Shown: positions 8,253 through 17,833, numbered from the stretch's first letter. The stretch is DNA of 64,000 nucleotides from Deltaproteobacteria bacterium (GCA_016180855.1 JACPAL010000009.1:1-64000), one strand, 5' to 3'. Made by a program: numbers and translations. Notes: generated from the letters alone by a model not told the origin.

Positions 8253-9218
8253 ATGAGCACCTTAAACCCACTTCGATCCTGTTCTAACAATCTTGGGTCG
8301 GCGTACGTCGCCGATGAAATCGGTTCCTGTAAAAAATCTGAAAATGAGGAGAAAGGGAGACGGTACCTAAGGCAGGGTGGGGCACTTGCCTTTCTTGGAT
8401 TTCAGACATGGGCTTTTTATATTGCCCCGAAGTATTGGGCTGGAAAGGCTAAGTGGATTTCCAAGCTGGATCACCGCACGCCGTTCGACCTTTTGATGAA
8501 TATTGCAATCTGTGGTGGGCTGGAACTGCTATTCAACCAGTCATCTCATGGTGAGCCCGGAGACCGGACCTGGGTTTTTTGGCCGAGTCAGTGGGAGAAG
8601 ATCCCTGAGACGGTTATGAAGTGGGATCTCCTGCCCGCGGCCACGCTTATCCTGGACGGTTTCTCAGGGGGGGTCCTGCCTAAATTTGGAGCGGAAGGCC
8701 GACGGTTTGGACAATATCAACGTATGATGACGCTGGGAGGGAGACTGAAGAGCCGTGAATACATTTGTGGAGACCCGATTGGGCTCCTCAAGCCCGGTTC
8801 GAGGCTTGCCCAAGCGGTTGACTGGTTCTCCTCCAAGATGACCAAAATTCCGGGCAAAACCTTGTCGGCAAATCGTCTGGCTCGTTGGCCAGGCTCCTTT
8901 GGCGGATCGATGGGCCGTTTTGGTGTTTTCTTGGCGGATATGATCGTCATGAATGTTATCTATTCGCTGGTCTGGATCCCGACGCTTACCCTCTATATCT
9001 GGTCACTCGATGCCCCGTTGGAGGATAAATTTGACTACGCCCTGAAAGGATTTATCGCGAATGTTACCTTAGGTTCGCTCAGAAGGACCATTCTCTGGAG
9101 AATTTTTCCGGAGAAGGCGATGGGGAGTGGAGCTTACTATTTGTGTAACACTGGTGGATATGTGCTCGTTCAGGGGGCTATTATGATGACCAACGGCTCC
9201 GAACGTTCAAATGGCTAG
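8253..9218 (+). CDS. Unknown membrane protein, first of a tandem paralogous pair
   Basis: A 321-residue protein with hydrophobic stretches near residues 43-60, 85-95 and 226-252, and further weaker ones near the C-terminus. It is related to the protein encoded two hundred bases downstream. Both contain N-[IV]-A-I-x-x-G-[LI]-E-L, then a Gly-rich turn, a Trp-rich W-x-x-[SE]-x-[QK]-W element, and K/E-W-D-L-L-P-A. Both also share a C-terminal block with MN, then W, then R-H/R-x-I near the end. No catalytic motif is visible. The ribosome site is weak. I do not recognise the family, and the function is unknown. Confidence 0.65.
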   Translation: MSTLNPLRSCSNNLGSAYVADEIGSCKKSENEEKGRRYLRQGGALAFLGFQTWAFYIAPKYWAGKAKWISKLDHRTPFDLLMNIAICGGLELLFNQSSHGEPGDRTWVFWPSQWEKIPETVMKWDLLPAATLILDGFSGGVLPKFGAEGRRFGQYQRMMTLGGRLKSREYICGDPIGLLKPGSRLAQAVDWFSSKMTKIPGKTLSANRLARWPGSFGGSMGRFGVFLADMIVMNVIYSLVWIPTLTLYIWSLDAPLEDKFDYALKGFIANVTLGSLRRTILWRIFPEKAMGSGAYYLCNTGGYVLVQGAIMMTNGSERSNG

Positions 9219-9221
9219 AGC

Positions 9222-9340
9222 TCATTTCAAAACCGGCGATCTGCGGCGTTGTCCATCCTTGCGACTCCTCGACGTACAGGCAAGTACGCCTGCGTCGCGC
9301 TCGGACGGCCTGCCTTGCATCTCATCCGGTTTTGAAATGA
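9222..9340. repeat. 119-bp palindromic repeat element with 15-bp perfect terminal inverted repeats
   Basis: The ends TCATTTCAAAACCGG and CCGGTTTTGAAATGA are perfect inverted copies. The centre contains CGTAC-AGGCAA-GTACG and several GC-rich short palindromes, so the whole element can fold into a long hairpin. It begins a few bases after the stop of the first paralogous membrane gene and ends about 80 bases before the second. No open frame or transposase lies inside. The layout resembles REP/MITE-type non-autonomous repeats. No second copy is present in this window. Confidence 0.75.
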
Positions 9341-9418
9341 CTTTTAATATCCCTAAATTAAGAAACAGTTTTCTTGGTGAACCGATAATCAAGGCATGAA
9401 TCATTGGAGTAAAATTTT

Positions 9419-10333
9419 ATGATATCGATTCTGGCTACTTCTGCCGCCCCGCGGGTTGAAACAGAGAGGCGTGAGGAGAGTCCGATCCTTAAGTATAGTG
9501 CGCCTCTTGCCGTTGTACTGGGACAAGTTTTGCTGTTTCGCGGACTCCCTTCCTTCTTCGGGGGGCACTTTAAATCGCTCAAACAGTTTCAATGGTACCG
9601 CACCTTTTTGGCTCGTCATCCTGAACTGTCGGTCAGGAGATTGACGAAGGCGCAGATCAAGGCGGGAGAGTCCTTTATCCCCAAAAACGTTTTGGAACGG
9701 ATCGACCACGACTGGGAAGGGATTTTTGCCAACGTCGCGATTTCAACCGGTATTGAGCTGGCTCACCAGTCCTGGCGTGGAGGAGAAGAGGGGTTTGTCT
9801 GGGAGCCGGAGAAGTGGGATCTGCTGCCGGCCAGCTATTTTATCCTCAACAACTTTGCCTTTGGTGCCGGCACCAAATTTTTTAGCAATTCGAGACTTTA
9901 CAGCTGGGTTGTCAACGGATTTAGGAGGGGCGGACCGATCCAGACAATCAATTATGGAAAGGACCTCAATTTCATCGGCCTTGGACCGACGACGGGTAGT
10001 GGTGTTGGAGGATTTCTGAGCAGAAAGGTTTATTGTCATCCAAAGAACGGGCTTTGGCATTTGTGGAAATGCGTCGCGATGAACGGTCTGGTGAGTATCG
10101 GCTGGGCCGTCTCGCTGATTCCGGTTGCGTGGACCACCCAGTCTTCGGATGAGAAGTCGTGGGATTACATCCTCTGGACGGCCGGAGTTTATGCGATGAC
10201 GGGGGGATTCCGCCATGCGATCACGCACCGATTTTCGCCGGCCCCCGGCACATGGGGAAATTATCTCTTAAGCGATGTGACTTATACGGTCCAGCAGTTG
10301 GGGGTTATTATCTACAAAGGTGCCTACGCCTAA
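9419..10333 (+). CDS. Unknown membrane protein, second of a tandem paralogous pair
   Basis: A 304-residue protein related to the gene just upstream. The matching blocks are NVAISTGIELAHQS, VWEPEKWDLLPASYFILNN, and a C-terminal region with MNGLVSIGWAVSLIP and GGFRHAITHRFSPAPG. Hydrophobic stretches lie near residues 25-45, 130-150 and 215-235. A GGAG about 10 bases before the ATG may serve as ribosome site. The pair probably arose by duplication and has diverged strongly, so both copies seem to be maintained. No enzymatic motif is visible and I assign no function. The next gene, dnaE, starts 45 bases after the stop. Confidence 0.65.
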   Translation: MISILATSAAPRVETERREESPILKYSAPLAVVLGQVLLFRGLPSFFGGHFKSLKQFQWYRTFLARHPELSVRRLTKAQIKAGESFIPKNVLERIDHDWEGIFANVAISTGIELAHQSWRGGEEGFVWEPEKWDLLPASYFILNNFAFGAGTKFFSNSRLYSWVVNGFRRGGPIQTINYGKDLNFIGLGPTTGSGVGGFLSRKVYCHPKNGLWHLWKCVAMNGLVSIGWAVSLIPVAWTTQSSDEKSWDYILWTAGVYAMTGGFRHAITHRFSPAPGTWGNYLLSDVTYTVQQLGVIIYKGAYA

Positions 10334-10378
10334 CAGGTATTGACTTCCAGCGCGCAATGTCTTTAGCCTTTTGTTTCA

Positions 10379-13300
10379 ATGGCTGATTTCGTTCACCTCC
10401 ATCTTCATACCCAATACAGTCTCCTCGATGGTGCGATCACCATTTCGGAACTTTGCAAGAGGGCCAAAGAGTTTGACATGCCGGCGGTTGCGATGACGGA
10501 TCATGGCAACCTCTTCGGAGCGATCGAGTTTTTCAAGAAGGCGGCCGAAGTGGGAGTCAAACCGATTGTTGGTTGTGAGGTTTACATCGAATCGCACGGA
10601 AGCCGGTTTGATAAAAAAGTCAAAAAAGGGTTTGAGCCGTACCACCACTTGACCGTTCTTGCGATGAACCAGGCCGGCTATCATAATCTCTGTCGCCTCG
10701 TAACGGGGGCCCACCTGGAGGGGTTTTATTACAAGCCGCGCATTGACAAACAGCTCCTTGAACAGTTTCACGAGGGGTTGATCGTTCTCTCCGGTTGTCT
10801 TTCGGGGGAATTGGCGGAAGCGGCCCTTCAGGGTGGAATCACCCAGACAATCCCGATTGCCGATTATTTCAGGAAACTATTGGGCGACCGATTCTATCTT
10901 GAAGTTCAGGAAAACGGTCTGGCGAGTCAAATGAAGTTTAACGGGGTTCTCAAGGAGCTTTCTCAAAAGCTTTCGATTCCGCTCGTGGCAACAAACGACT
11001 GTCACTACCTTTTGGAGAAGGATGCGGCGGCCCATGAGGCGCTCCTTTGCATTCAGACCGGCAAGACCCTCCAGGATGCTGACCGGATGCGTTTTGAGAC
11101 GCCGGCCTTTTACATGAGGTCTTCGGAGGAGATGAAGGCCCTCTTTACGGATCTGCCGGAGGCGCTTCAGGCGACGGTTGAGATCGCCTCACGGTGTGAG
11201 ATTGACCTCAAATTCAAATCGTATCACTTCCCGAAATTTGAGGCGCCGGAAGGAAAGGATCTTTTTGGCTACCTGAAGGAGAGGACCTGGCTTGGGTTTG
11301 AGGAACGCTGGAAAAAGATTATGCCGCGTTTTTCCAGCCCGGATGAGGAAAGAAAAAAATATGAGGAGCGGCTTGAGCAGGAACTCCAGATGATTCAGAA
11401 GACCGGCTTTGCCGGTTACTTTCTGATTGTGGCCGATTTTATTGAATATGCCAAAAAGAACGGGATTCCGGTCGGTCCGGGACGCGGTTCTGCCGCAGGA
11501 AGTCTCGTTGTCTATTCCCTGAATATCACGGATCTCGATCCGATGCCGTATCATCTCCTTTTTGAGCGTTTCATCAATCCCGAACGTGTCAGTATGCCGG
11601 ATATGGACATCGATTTCTGTATGGACCGACGGGACGAGGTGATCCACTACGTCCAGAAGAAATATGGAAATGTGGCCCAGATTATCACCTTTGGAAAGAT
11701 GAAGGCCAAGGCGGTGGTCCGGGATGTCGCCCGTGTCATGAACATCCCGTATGCCGAGGCGGACCGGATTGCGAAAATGATTCCGAATGCGCTGAACATC
11801 ACGCTGGAGGAATCGATCCGGATAGAGCCCCGCCTCCAGGAGCTGATCGACAAGGAAGAGCCAATAAAAAAACTGATCTCGATTGCCCAGTCTCTTGAAG
11901 GGTTGAACCGCCATGCATCGACTCATGCTGCCGGGGTGGTGATCTCGGATCGCCCCTTGGTTGATTTTCTTCCGCTCGCACGAGGTCAAAAGGGGGAAGT
12001 GATCACCCAGTACGACATGAAGGCGATTGAGGAGGTCGGGCTCATCAAGTTTGATTTTCTAGGGTTGAAAACGCTGACGGTCTTGAATCAGACCCGCAAA
12101 ATCATCCGACGGACAAGGAATCTTGAGGTTGATCCCTCCAACATTCCCTTGGACGATCCGGCCGTCTACGAGAATCTCTCTCATGGAAACACGACAGCGG
12201 TCTTCCAGCTTGAGTCATCCGGGATGCGGGAATTGATCATCAAGTTGAAGCCGTCGGTCTTTCCCGATCTGATTGCCCTCGTGGCCCTCTATCGGCCGGG
12301 TCCTCTCGGAAGCGGGATGGTGGATGACTTTATTAACAGAAAGCATGGGAAGGTACAGGTCCATTACGAGATTCCGGAGCTTGAACCGGTCTTGAGTGAG
12401 ACTTACGGTGTCATTGTCTATCAGGAACAGGTGATGCAGGCCGCCTCACGCCTCGCCAGTTTTTCACTGGGGGATGCCGATCTTCTTCGCCGGGCGATGG
12501 GAAAGAAGAAGCCGGCCGAGATGGCCCAGCAGAAAGACAAGTTTGTCAAAGGGGGCGTCACGAACGGATTCACGGCGAAAAAGATGGAGAAGATATTTAA
12601 TCTCATGGCCAAGTTTGCGGAATACGGCTTTAACAAGAGTCACAGTGCGGCGTATGCCCTGATTTCCTACCAAACGGCCTATTTCAAGACACACTACCTC
12701 GTGGAATATATGGCGGCGGTTCTGACCCATGAAATGGGGAATACCGACAAGATCATGCTCTACATCGCCGACTGCCGGGAGCAGGGGATCTCGATCCTGC
12801 CGCCTGATATCAACGAGAGCTTTACCTATTTTTCGGTCGTTGGTCCTCGGGAAATCCGTTTCGGTCTCGCGGCGGTCAAGAATGTCGGTACTGCAGCGGT
12901 GGAGGCGATGTTGGAGGCGAGGAAAAAGGAGGGGCGCTTTAATTCTTTCGATCATTTTTGTGAGTCAGTCGATCTTCGACGGGTCAACCGGCGCGTTTTT
13001 GAGGGTTTAATCAAGGCGGGGGCGTTTGACTCCCTTGCGATTAAGCGGGCCCAGGCGATGGCGCTCCTGGACCAGGCGCTTGAAAGGGGAAGCAGTATTC
13101 AAAAAGAGAAGGCAACGGGACAGGGGGCATTATTTGGTGGTGGGGCTGCCCATCCCTCTCTTCCCTCTCCCGACATTCCCGAATGGTCGTCGATGGAGAA
13201 ATTGCAGGGGGAGAAAGAGACACTCGGATTTTACATCACCGGTCATCCTCTCGATTCTTACCTGGATCAGTTGGAAGTGTCCGGTTGCCGTACAACGGAT

Positions 13301-13825
13301 AAGATCAAGGAAGAGGGCCGTGATGGAGAAGAGGTCCTTTTGGGTGGCATTGTGAACTCTCTTCGAGAGGTGGTGACCAAGAAGAACGATCGAATGGGCT
13401 TTGTCGGGCTGGAAGATCTCAGGGGGACCCTCCCGGTGATTGTCTTCTCCGAACTTTACCGGCGATCCCTCCCGTTTTTAAACGGGGAAAAACCGATCGT
13501 TGTTCGTGGAACGGTTGATGCGACCGAGGAGGGGATCAAGATCATTGCACGCGAGATTTCTCTGCTTCAGGGGGGGCTCCTGGAACGGCCACGAGAGGTC
13601 CATTTTTACTTGTCATCAAGGTCGGTCAACCGTCTTCAGCTCGAACGACTTAAGGAGTTGCTGGCGCGGCACCGTGGAAGGGCCGCTGCATTTATCCACT
13701 TGAAGGGAGAGGAAAAGGGTGAGACAATTCTCTCGTTGCCGGAGGATCTGACCGTTAACCCGTCTCCGGAACTCAGAATGGAGGTTGATTCACTTTTTGG
13801 AGCACCCGTTACCACCGTTCAGTAA
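10379..13825 (+). CDS. dnaE: DNA polymerase III alpha subunit
   Basis: The replicative polymerase catalytic subunit, 1148 residues, the normal DnaE length. The N-terminal PHP domain starts with VHLHLHTQYSLLDGAI and keeps the DHGNLFG and GCEVY motifs. The polymerase core has GPGRGSAAGSLV near residue 366 and the catalytic aspartates in PDMDIDF near residues 407-413. Tandem HhH and OB-fold (VLLGGIVNSLREVVTKKNDRM) regions follow. No intein or frameshift is visible. The start lacks a strong Shine-Dalgarno sequence. The 3' end overlaps the longest hflX frame by 41 bases. Confidence 0.97.
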   Translation: MADFVHLHLHTQYSLLDGAITISELCKRAKEFDMPAVAMTDHGNLFGAIEFFKKAAEVGVKPIVGCEVYIESHGSRFDKKVKKGFEPYHHLTVLAMNQAGYHNLCRLVTGAHLEGFYYKPRIDKQLLEQFHEGLIVLSGCLSGELAEAALQGGITQTIPIADYFRKLLGDRFYLEVQENGLASQMKFNGVLKELSQKLSIPLVATNDCHYLLEKDAAAHEALLCIQTGKTLQDADRMRFETPAFYMRSSEEMKALFTDLPEALQATVEIASRCEIDLKFKSYHFPKFEAPEGKDLFGYLKERTWLGFEERWKKIMPRFSSPDEERKKYEERLEQELQMIQKTGFAGYFLIVADFIEYAKKNGIPVGPGRGSAAGSLVVYSLNITDLDPMPYHLLFERFINPERVSMPDMDIDFCMDRRDEVIHYVQKKYGNVAQIITFGKMKAKAVVRDVARVMNIPYAEADRIAKMIPNALNITLEESIRIEPRLQELIDKEEPIKKLISIAQSLEGLNRHASTHAAGVVISDRPLVDFLPLARGQKGEVITQYDMKAIEEVGLIKFDFLGLKTLTVLNQTRKIIRRTRNLEVDPSNIPLDDPAVYENLSHGNTTAVFQLESSGMRELIIKLKPSVFPDLIALVALYRPGPLGSGMVDDFINRKHGKVQVHYEIPELEPVLSETYGVIVYQEQVMQAASRLASFSLGDADLLRRAMGKKKPAEMAQQKDKFVKGGVTNGFTAKKMEKIFNLMAKFAEYGFNKSHSAAYALISYQTAYFKTHYLVEYMAAVLTHEMGNTDKIMLYIADCREQGISILPPDINESFTYFSVVGPREIRFGLAAVKNVGTAAVEAMLEARKKEGRFNSFDHFCESVDLRRVNRRVFEGLIKAGAFDSLAIKRAQAMALLDQALERGSSIQKEKATGQGALFGGGAAHPSLPSPDIPEWSSMEKLQGEKETLGFYITGHPLDSYLDQLEVSGCRTTDKIKEEGRDGEEVLLGGIVNSLREVVTKKNDRMGFVGLEDLRGTLPVIVFSELYRRSLPFLNGEKPIVVRGTVDATEEGIKIIAREISLLQGGLLERPREVHFYLSSRSVNRLQLERLKELLARHRGRAAAFIHLKGEEKGETILSLPEDLTVNPSPELRMEVDSLFGAPVTTVQ

Positions 13826-15077
13826 GACCATTGAACGCGCACTTACTTTTGGATTCTACCGGAGTCGCCGGGAAAAAGAGGAACAAACAATTTCTTTGGA
13901 GGAAGTGAGGCAACTGGTCTCCACAGCGGGGGCTGAGGTTGTAGGAGAGCTCTTCTTCGAGCTTCGGGAAATTCATCCAGCAACATTGATCGGGCACGGA
14001 AAGGCGGAGGAGATTCGTGACCAGGTTCGTTCTCTGGGTGTCGACATTGTTGTGGTGGATGAAGATCTCTCTCCAACCCAGAACAGGAACCTGGAAGATA
14101 TTTTTGCAACAAAAGTGGTTGATCGCACAGGGATCATTCTGGATATTTTTGCCTCACGGGCCCGTTCACGCGAAGGAAAAATTCAGGTAGAACTGGCGCA
14201 GCTCAAATACCTTCTCCCACGCCTCAGCGGTCATGGGCGGGAATTTTCCCGTCTGGGGGGTGGTATTGGGACCCGAGGCCCCGGTGAAACACAGTTAGAG
14301 GCGGATCAACGAAAGGTTCGTGACAAGATTTCTGTCCTTACGGATGATTTGTTGGGGATCCGTGCCCACCGGCAACTCCATCGTCGGAAACGGGAGGGGG
14401 TTCCTTTACCGACGGTTTCACTGGTCGGTTATACGAACGCCGGCAAATCAACCCTTATGAACTGCCTGACAGGGGCCGGGGTCCCTGTGGAAGACAAGCT
14501 GTTCGTGACGCTCGATCCGACGGTCAGACGCCTGAAACTCCCTTCGGGTCGTGAGATCCTGCTGGCGGATACGGTCGGTTTTGTCCGCAAGCTACCTCAC
14601 GAGCTTATTGAGGCGTTTCAGGCTACATTTGAAGAGGCCCTTTCTTCGGATCTTCTGCTTCATGTGATTGATATGGTCCGCCCCCATGGGGCAGGAAGGA
14701 TCCAGATCGTTGAGAAGGTTTTCAAGGAGTTGGGGATGGATGAAAAACCGGTTATTCGTGTTTTTAACAAGGTTGATAAGGACTCGGGCTTTTTTCCGGA
14801 AGGGGTCGATCGATTTCCTGACGATCTCGTTATTTCCGCCTTAAGAGGAGATGGGCGTGAGGAACTGCTGAAGAAAATCGATCAGAAGCTCGCGGAGTCG
14901 TTTCGTCAAATCATGCTCATGATCCCCCATGCGTCCGGCTCAGAACTCTCGCTTCTTTATGCCACCTCGCGTATTCTGGAAAGAGAGGACCGGAGAGAGG
15001 GGGTGCTTCTTCAAGCGGAGGTCTCAGAAAAGTACTTCAATAAATTCCAAAAGTTTCGTACAAGCCGGGGGAAATGA
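13785..15077 (+). CDS. hflX: GTPase HflX
   Basis: A ribosome-associated GTPase linked to splitting of stalled ribosomes. The N-terminal HflX domain includes LIGHGKAEEI and VVDEDLSPTQNRNLE. The glycine-rich linker GGGIGTRGPGETQLE comes before the GTPase domain. G motifs are GYTNAGKST (G1), DTVGF (G3) and NKVD (G4). The longest frame begins with TTG inside the end of dnaE and sits too close to a GGAGG. Homology is convincing from about ERALTFGFYRS onward, so the exact start is uncertain. It is probably co-transcribed with dnaE and the downstream pgsA-like gene, which it overlaps by 4 bases. Confidence 0.93.
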   Translation: MIHFLEHPLPPFSKTIERALTFGFYRSRREKEEQTISLEEVRQLVSTAGAEVVGELFFELREIHPATLIGHGKAEEIRDQVRSLGVDIVVVDEDLSPTQNRNLEDIFATKVVDRTGIILDIFASRARSREGKIQVELAQLKYLLPRLSGHGREFSRLGGGIGTRGPGETQLEADQRKVRDKISVLTDDLLGIRAHRQLHRRKREGVPLPTVSLVGYTNAGKSTLMNCLTGAGVPVEDKLFVTLDPTVRRLKLPSGREILLADTVGFVRKLPHELIEAFQATFEEALSSDLLLHVIDMVRPHGAGRIQIVEKVFKELGMDEKPVIRVFNKVDKDSGFFPEGVDRFPDDLVISALRGDGREELLKKIDQKLAESFRQIMLMIPHASGSELSLLYATSRILEREDRREGVLLQAEVSEKYFNKFQKFRTSRGK

Positions 15078-15619
15078 GTTTTTTGAATCTCCCCAATCTG
15101 ATCACCCTGGGCCGGTTGTTTCTCATACCGGTCTTTCTTTATTTTGCGTTGTGGCGGCAATGGAGGGAGGCGTTCTGGATCTTTTTTATAGCGGGGGGGA
15201 GTGATCTGGTCGATGGGGCCTTGGCCCGGCTTTTGAAACAGAAAACCCGGTTAGGCGCCTTTCTTGATCCGATGGCCGACAAACTCCTTATGACAGCCGG
15301 TTTTATGACACTCACCGTTCATGGTCGGATGGACCTTTGGTTGACACTCCTTGTTTTCTCAAGAGACCTGATGATCAGTAGCGGAGTCATTTTTTTAAAG
15401 ACGAAAAAGATTTTTATTGAATACCGTCCTACCTTCTTGTCAAAGGGGACAACTTTTTTTCAACTGGTCACTTTGGTGACCGCCTTGCTGTCGGTCAGTT
15501 ACGGTGTTGAAACCCCCTGGAACGATTATGACCGCCTTGTCACGGCGGTTATGACCGTGCTCTCATGGATTCACTATCTCGTGAAGGGGATCAAGATTCT
15601 TCGGAGAGGGCATGCTTAA
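15074..15619 (+). CDS. CDP-alcohol phosphatidyltransferase, PgsA-like
   Basis: An integral membrane enzyme of phospholipid synthesis, 181 residues. The signature DX2DGX2ARX8GX3DX3D is intact as SDLVDGALARLL, then GAFLDPMADK. About four to five hydrophobic segments surround it. The likely reaction is glycerol-3-phosphate phosphatidyl transfer from CDP-diacylglycerol (PgsA), but head-group specificity cannot be read from the motif, so the symbol is left blank. The start is the ATGA overlap with hflX. The stop overlaps the following metallophosphoesterase by 8 bases, so the genes are probably translationally coupled. Confidence 0.85.
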   Translation: MSFLNLPNLITLGRLFLIPVFLYFALWRQWREAFWIFFIAGGSDLVDGALARLLKQKTRLGAFLDPMADKLLMTAGFMTLTVHGRMDLWLTLLVFSRDLMISSGVIFLKTKKIFIEYRPTFLSKGTTFFQLVTLVTALLSVSYGVETPWNDYDRLVTAVMTVLSWIHYLVKGIKILRRGHA

Positions 15620-16688
15620 ATTCAAGATTGTTGTAAGCGATTTTCACATCGGCCGCGGACGTTGGCTTCCCAACGGGACCCGCAATTATCTTGAAGATTT
15701 TTTTTACGATGACAAATTTATCGAGTTCCTTCGCTACTATCGTGAAGGGATCTACGCTGATGCGGATGTGGAGCTTATTTGCAACGGAGATTTTTTCAAC
15801 CATCTGCAACTTGATATCTGGGAGAGGGACCCCGATGTCATTTCAGAAAAAGTGGCTTTGCGTCGTACGGAAGAAATTTTAAAAGGTCATCCCGAGGTTT
15901 TTGAGGAGATGAGGCGGTTTGCCGAAGCGCCCAAACACAGGATTACCTTTATTCTGGGGAACCACGATCCGGGACTTCTTTTTCCATCGGTCTGCAATCG
16001 CTTGCGTGAGGTGCTTGGGATGCATACTGCCTTCCAGATGGATGTGTACCGTTTTGATGGGGTTCATATAGAGCACGGGCACCAATTTTTTGCCGACAAC
16101 GCCTACAACTCCCACCGGTATTTTCTGACCAAGGATTTGCCTGAACCGATCGTCAATCTCCCCTGGGGGAGTTTTTTTGTCATTCATTTTTTAAACCGCG
16201 TTCGGCAGGAACGCCCCTATTTTTCAAAGATCTACCCCTTCAAATACTACCTCCGGTGGGCCCTGATTCATGACACACAATTTGCCATCAAGTCGGTCTT
16301 AAGAATTCTCTTCTATTTTATTTGGCTCCGCCTCCGTAAGGACCCGCATCGCCGATCCTCCATTTTGAGAACATTCCAGATTATCAAGGAGGTCGGGATT
16401 GCCCCGAATCTGAATGAGGAGGCCAAAAAGATTCTGCTCACCGAGAGGAATACCCGGATTGTTATCTTCAGTCACACCCATCATGCCGGTTCGAGGAAAA
16501 TTGCCCCTGACAAAACATATTTAAACACCGGCCTCTGGAATGAACAGATCTCGCTCGAGATCTCGAATCCGGGACGTTTGGTCGATTTGACCTATGCCCT
16601 TTTGGAATACGATGAAAAAGGCATTCCCCAGGTGTCGCTCAAGAAGTGGAAGGGAGTTTCGCATCCGATCGAGGAGGTTTATGATTGA
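15612..16688 (+). CDS. Calcineurin-like metallophosphoesterase
   Basis: A 358-residue metallophosphoesterase with the full metal-binding set: DFH near residue 9, GD in CNGDFF near 58, GNHD near 116, HGH near 154 and SHTHH near 294. A hydrophobic and aromatic stretch (VLRILFYFIWLRL, about 230-245) suggests membrane association, as in lipid-phosphate or UDP-diacylglucosamine pyrophosphatases. It lies between a CDP-alcohol phosphatidyltransferase and lipB, so a lipid phosphatase role is possible, but this is inference. It overlaps lipB by 8 bases. Confidence 0.8.
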   Translation: MLKFKIVVSDFHIGRGRWLPNGTRNYLEDFFYDDKFIEFLRYYREGIYADADVELICNGDFFNHLQLDIWERDPDVISEKVALRRTEEILKGHPEVFEEMRRFAEAPKHRITFILGNHDPGLLFPSVCNRLREVLGMHTAFQMDVYRFDGVHIEHGHQFFADNAYNSHRYFLTKDLPEPIVNLPWGSFFVIHFLNRVRQERPYFSKIYPFKYYLRWALIHDTQFAIKSVLRILFYFIWLRLRKDPHRRSSILRTFQIIKEVGIAPNLNEEAKKILLTERNTRIVIFSHTHHAGSRKIAPDKTYLNTGLWNEQISLEISNPGRLVDLTYALLEYDEKGIPQVSLKKWKGVSHPIEEVYD

Positions 16689-17307
16689 GATCCGTGATCT
16701 TGGGAGGGTTCGATTTCAGGAAACCGAGATTCTTCAGCGTGAGTTGGTAGCCAAGCGAATGAGCGAGGGGATCCCCGATACCCTTCTTCTATTGGAGCAT
16801 TTTCCTGTTATTACCATGGGGCGGCGTGAGTCGGCGGAAGACCTGCTTGTTCCCAAAGAATCGTTGCAAGAGCAGGGGATTGACTTTGTGGAGACAGACC
16901 GGGGAGGGCGTCTCACCTATCATGCCCCGGGGCAATTGGTTGGCTATTTCATATTTAAATTAGGCAAGAAGACGATCCCACAATTTGTGAGTGCCGTTGA
17001 GGAGTCTCTCATCCGGTTACTCCACCAGTATACTCTTAAGGGATCAAAGGACTGTCACTATCCGGGGGTCTGGATTGGGCAAAAAAAAATTGCAGCCCTC
17101 GGACTTCATTTTGAAAAAGGGGTCTCACGACACGGATTTGCCTTGAACGTCGATTGTGATCTTCGTCCCTATCAGTTGATGTACCCTTGTGGCATTCGTG
17201 AAAGAGGGGTGACCTCGATCTTAAACGAGACCGGCATAAAACCAATGATGAGTGAGGTAAAGAAGCAGATCCAGAATGAAGTCAGTCTCGTGCCCACTCG
17301 ACCCTAA
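16681..17307 (+). CDS. lipB: Lipoyl(octanoyl) transferase LipB
   Basis: Transfers octanoate from acyl carrier protein to lipoate-dependent enzymes, the first step of lipoic acid synthesis. Family motifs are GRRESAEDLL, DRGGRLTYHAPGQLVGYFI, KIAALGLHFEKGVSRHGFAL (catalytic Lys) and YPCGIRERGVTSI (nucleophile Cys). The ATG inside the end of the preceding gene gives 208 residues, the normal size. The longer frame upstream adds residues out of family. The 3' end overlaps the convergent zinc-ribbon gene by 26 bases. No lipA is adjacent. Confidence 0.93.
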   Translation: MIEIRDLGRVRFQETEILQRELVAKRMSEGIPDTLLLLEHFPVITMGRRESAEDLLVPKESLQEQGIDFVETDRGGRLTYHAPGQLVGYFIFKLGKKTIPQFVSAVEESLIRLLHQYTLKGSKDCHYPGVWIGQKKIAALGLHFEKGVSRHGFALNVDCDLRPYQLMYPCGIRERGVTSILNETGIKPMMSEVKKQIQNEVSLVPTRP

Positions 17308-17794
17308 TAAAGTGCTCATTATTGGACCAGTGATAGTGGACTTCCCCTTTGTGGGCCCGTTGCAGGCGATTGCCAATCCTTTGCGCCAGCTTTTCCGATG
17401 TGGTCTCTATCTTAAGTCCATCGGCTGTTTCATGGATTGACATGATTCTTTCAAGCGGGTTGAAGCCTCGGGCCCGCGTCTCTTCGTTCCGGATCAGATT
17501 GATAATGTCTGTACGATGGAGTTTGAGATAGGCCCCTTTGAGTTGAATCACGCCGGAGGGGAAACGGTCTCCAATTTTCTGACAGGCAGGGCAAAGAACC
17601 ATCGGGCCATTTTCAGGTCCTTTGTGGCGGAGCTTCCCATTTCCCCCGATTGTCAATGTCCAGTGTCTGTTATGATAAACGGCATGACATCCACGGCAGA
17701 CCGCACGGTCTTCTGGAGGTCTTCTGCTCAGATAGGGATCCAGGTTTTGCCCGCTGCTTCGCTTCCTGATCGAAGAAGGAGTGAATTCCTTCAT
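17282..17794 (-). CDS. Zinc-ribbon protein, BCAM0308/NMD3-like
   Basis: A 170-residue protein with two CXXC pairs (CRGC near residue 33, CPAC near 68) and the local pattern AVYHNRHW, which recalls the BCAM0308-type family of small bacterial zinc-ribbon proteins. The C-terminal part (EHFIRVEW) also fits that family. The precise biochemical role is unknown. The family name is from memory of the pattern, not a search. It is convergent with lipB and lies downstream of the diadenylate cyclase genes on the same strand, about 40 bases after the small protein. Confidence 0.65.
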   Translation of the reverse strand: MKEFTPSSIRKRSSGQNLDPYLSRRPPEDRAVCRGCHAVYHNRHWTLTIGGNGKLRHKGPENGPMVLCPACQKIGDRFPSGVIQLKGAYLKLHRTDIINLIRNEETRARGFNPLERIMSIHETADGLKIETTSEKLAQRIGNRLQRAHKGEVHYHWSNNEHFIRVEWARD

Positions 17795-17833
17795 AGGGAG
17801 GCCCCATGGTAGCAGATTCAGTGGGGGTTGTCT

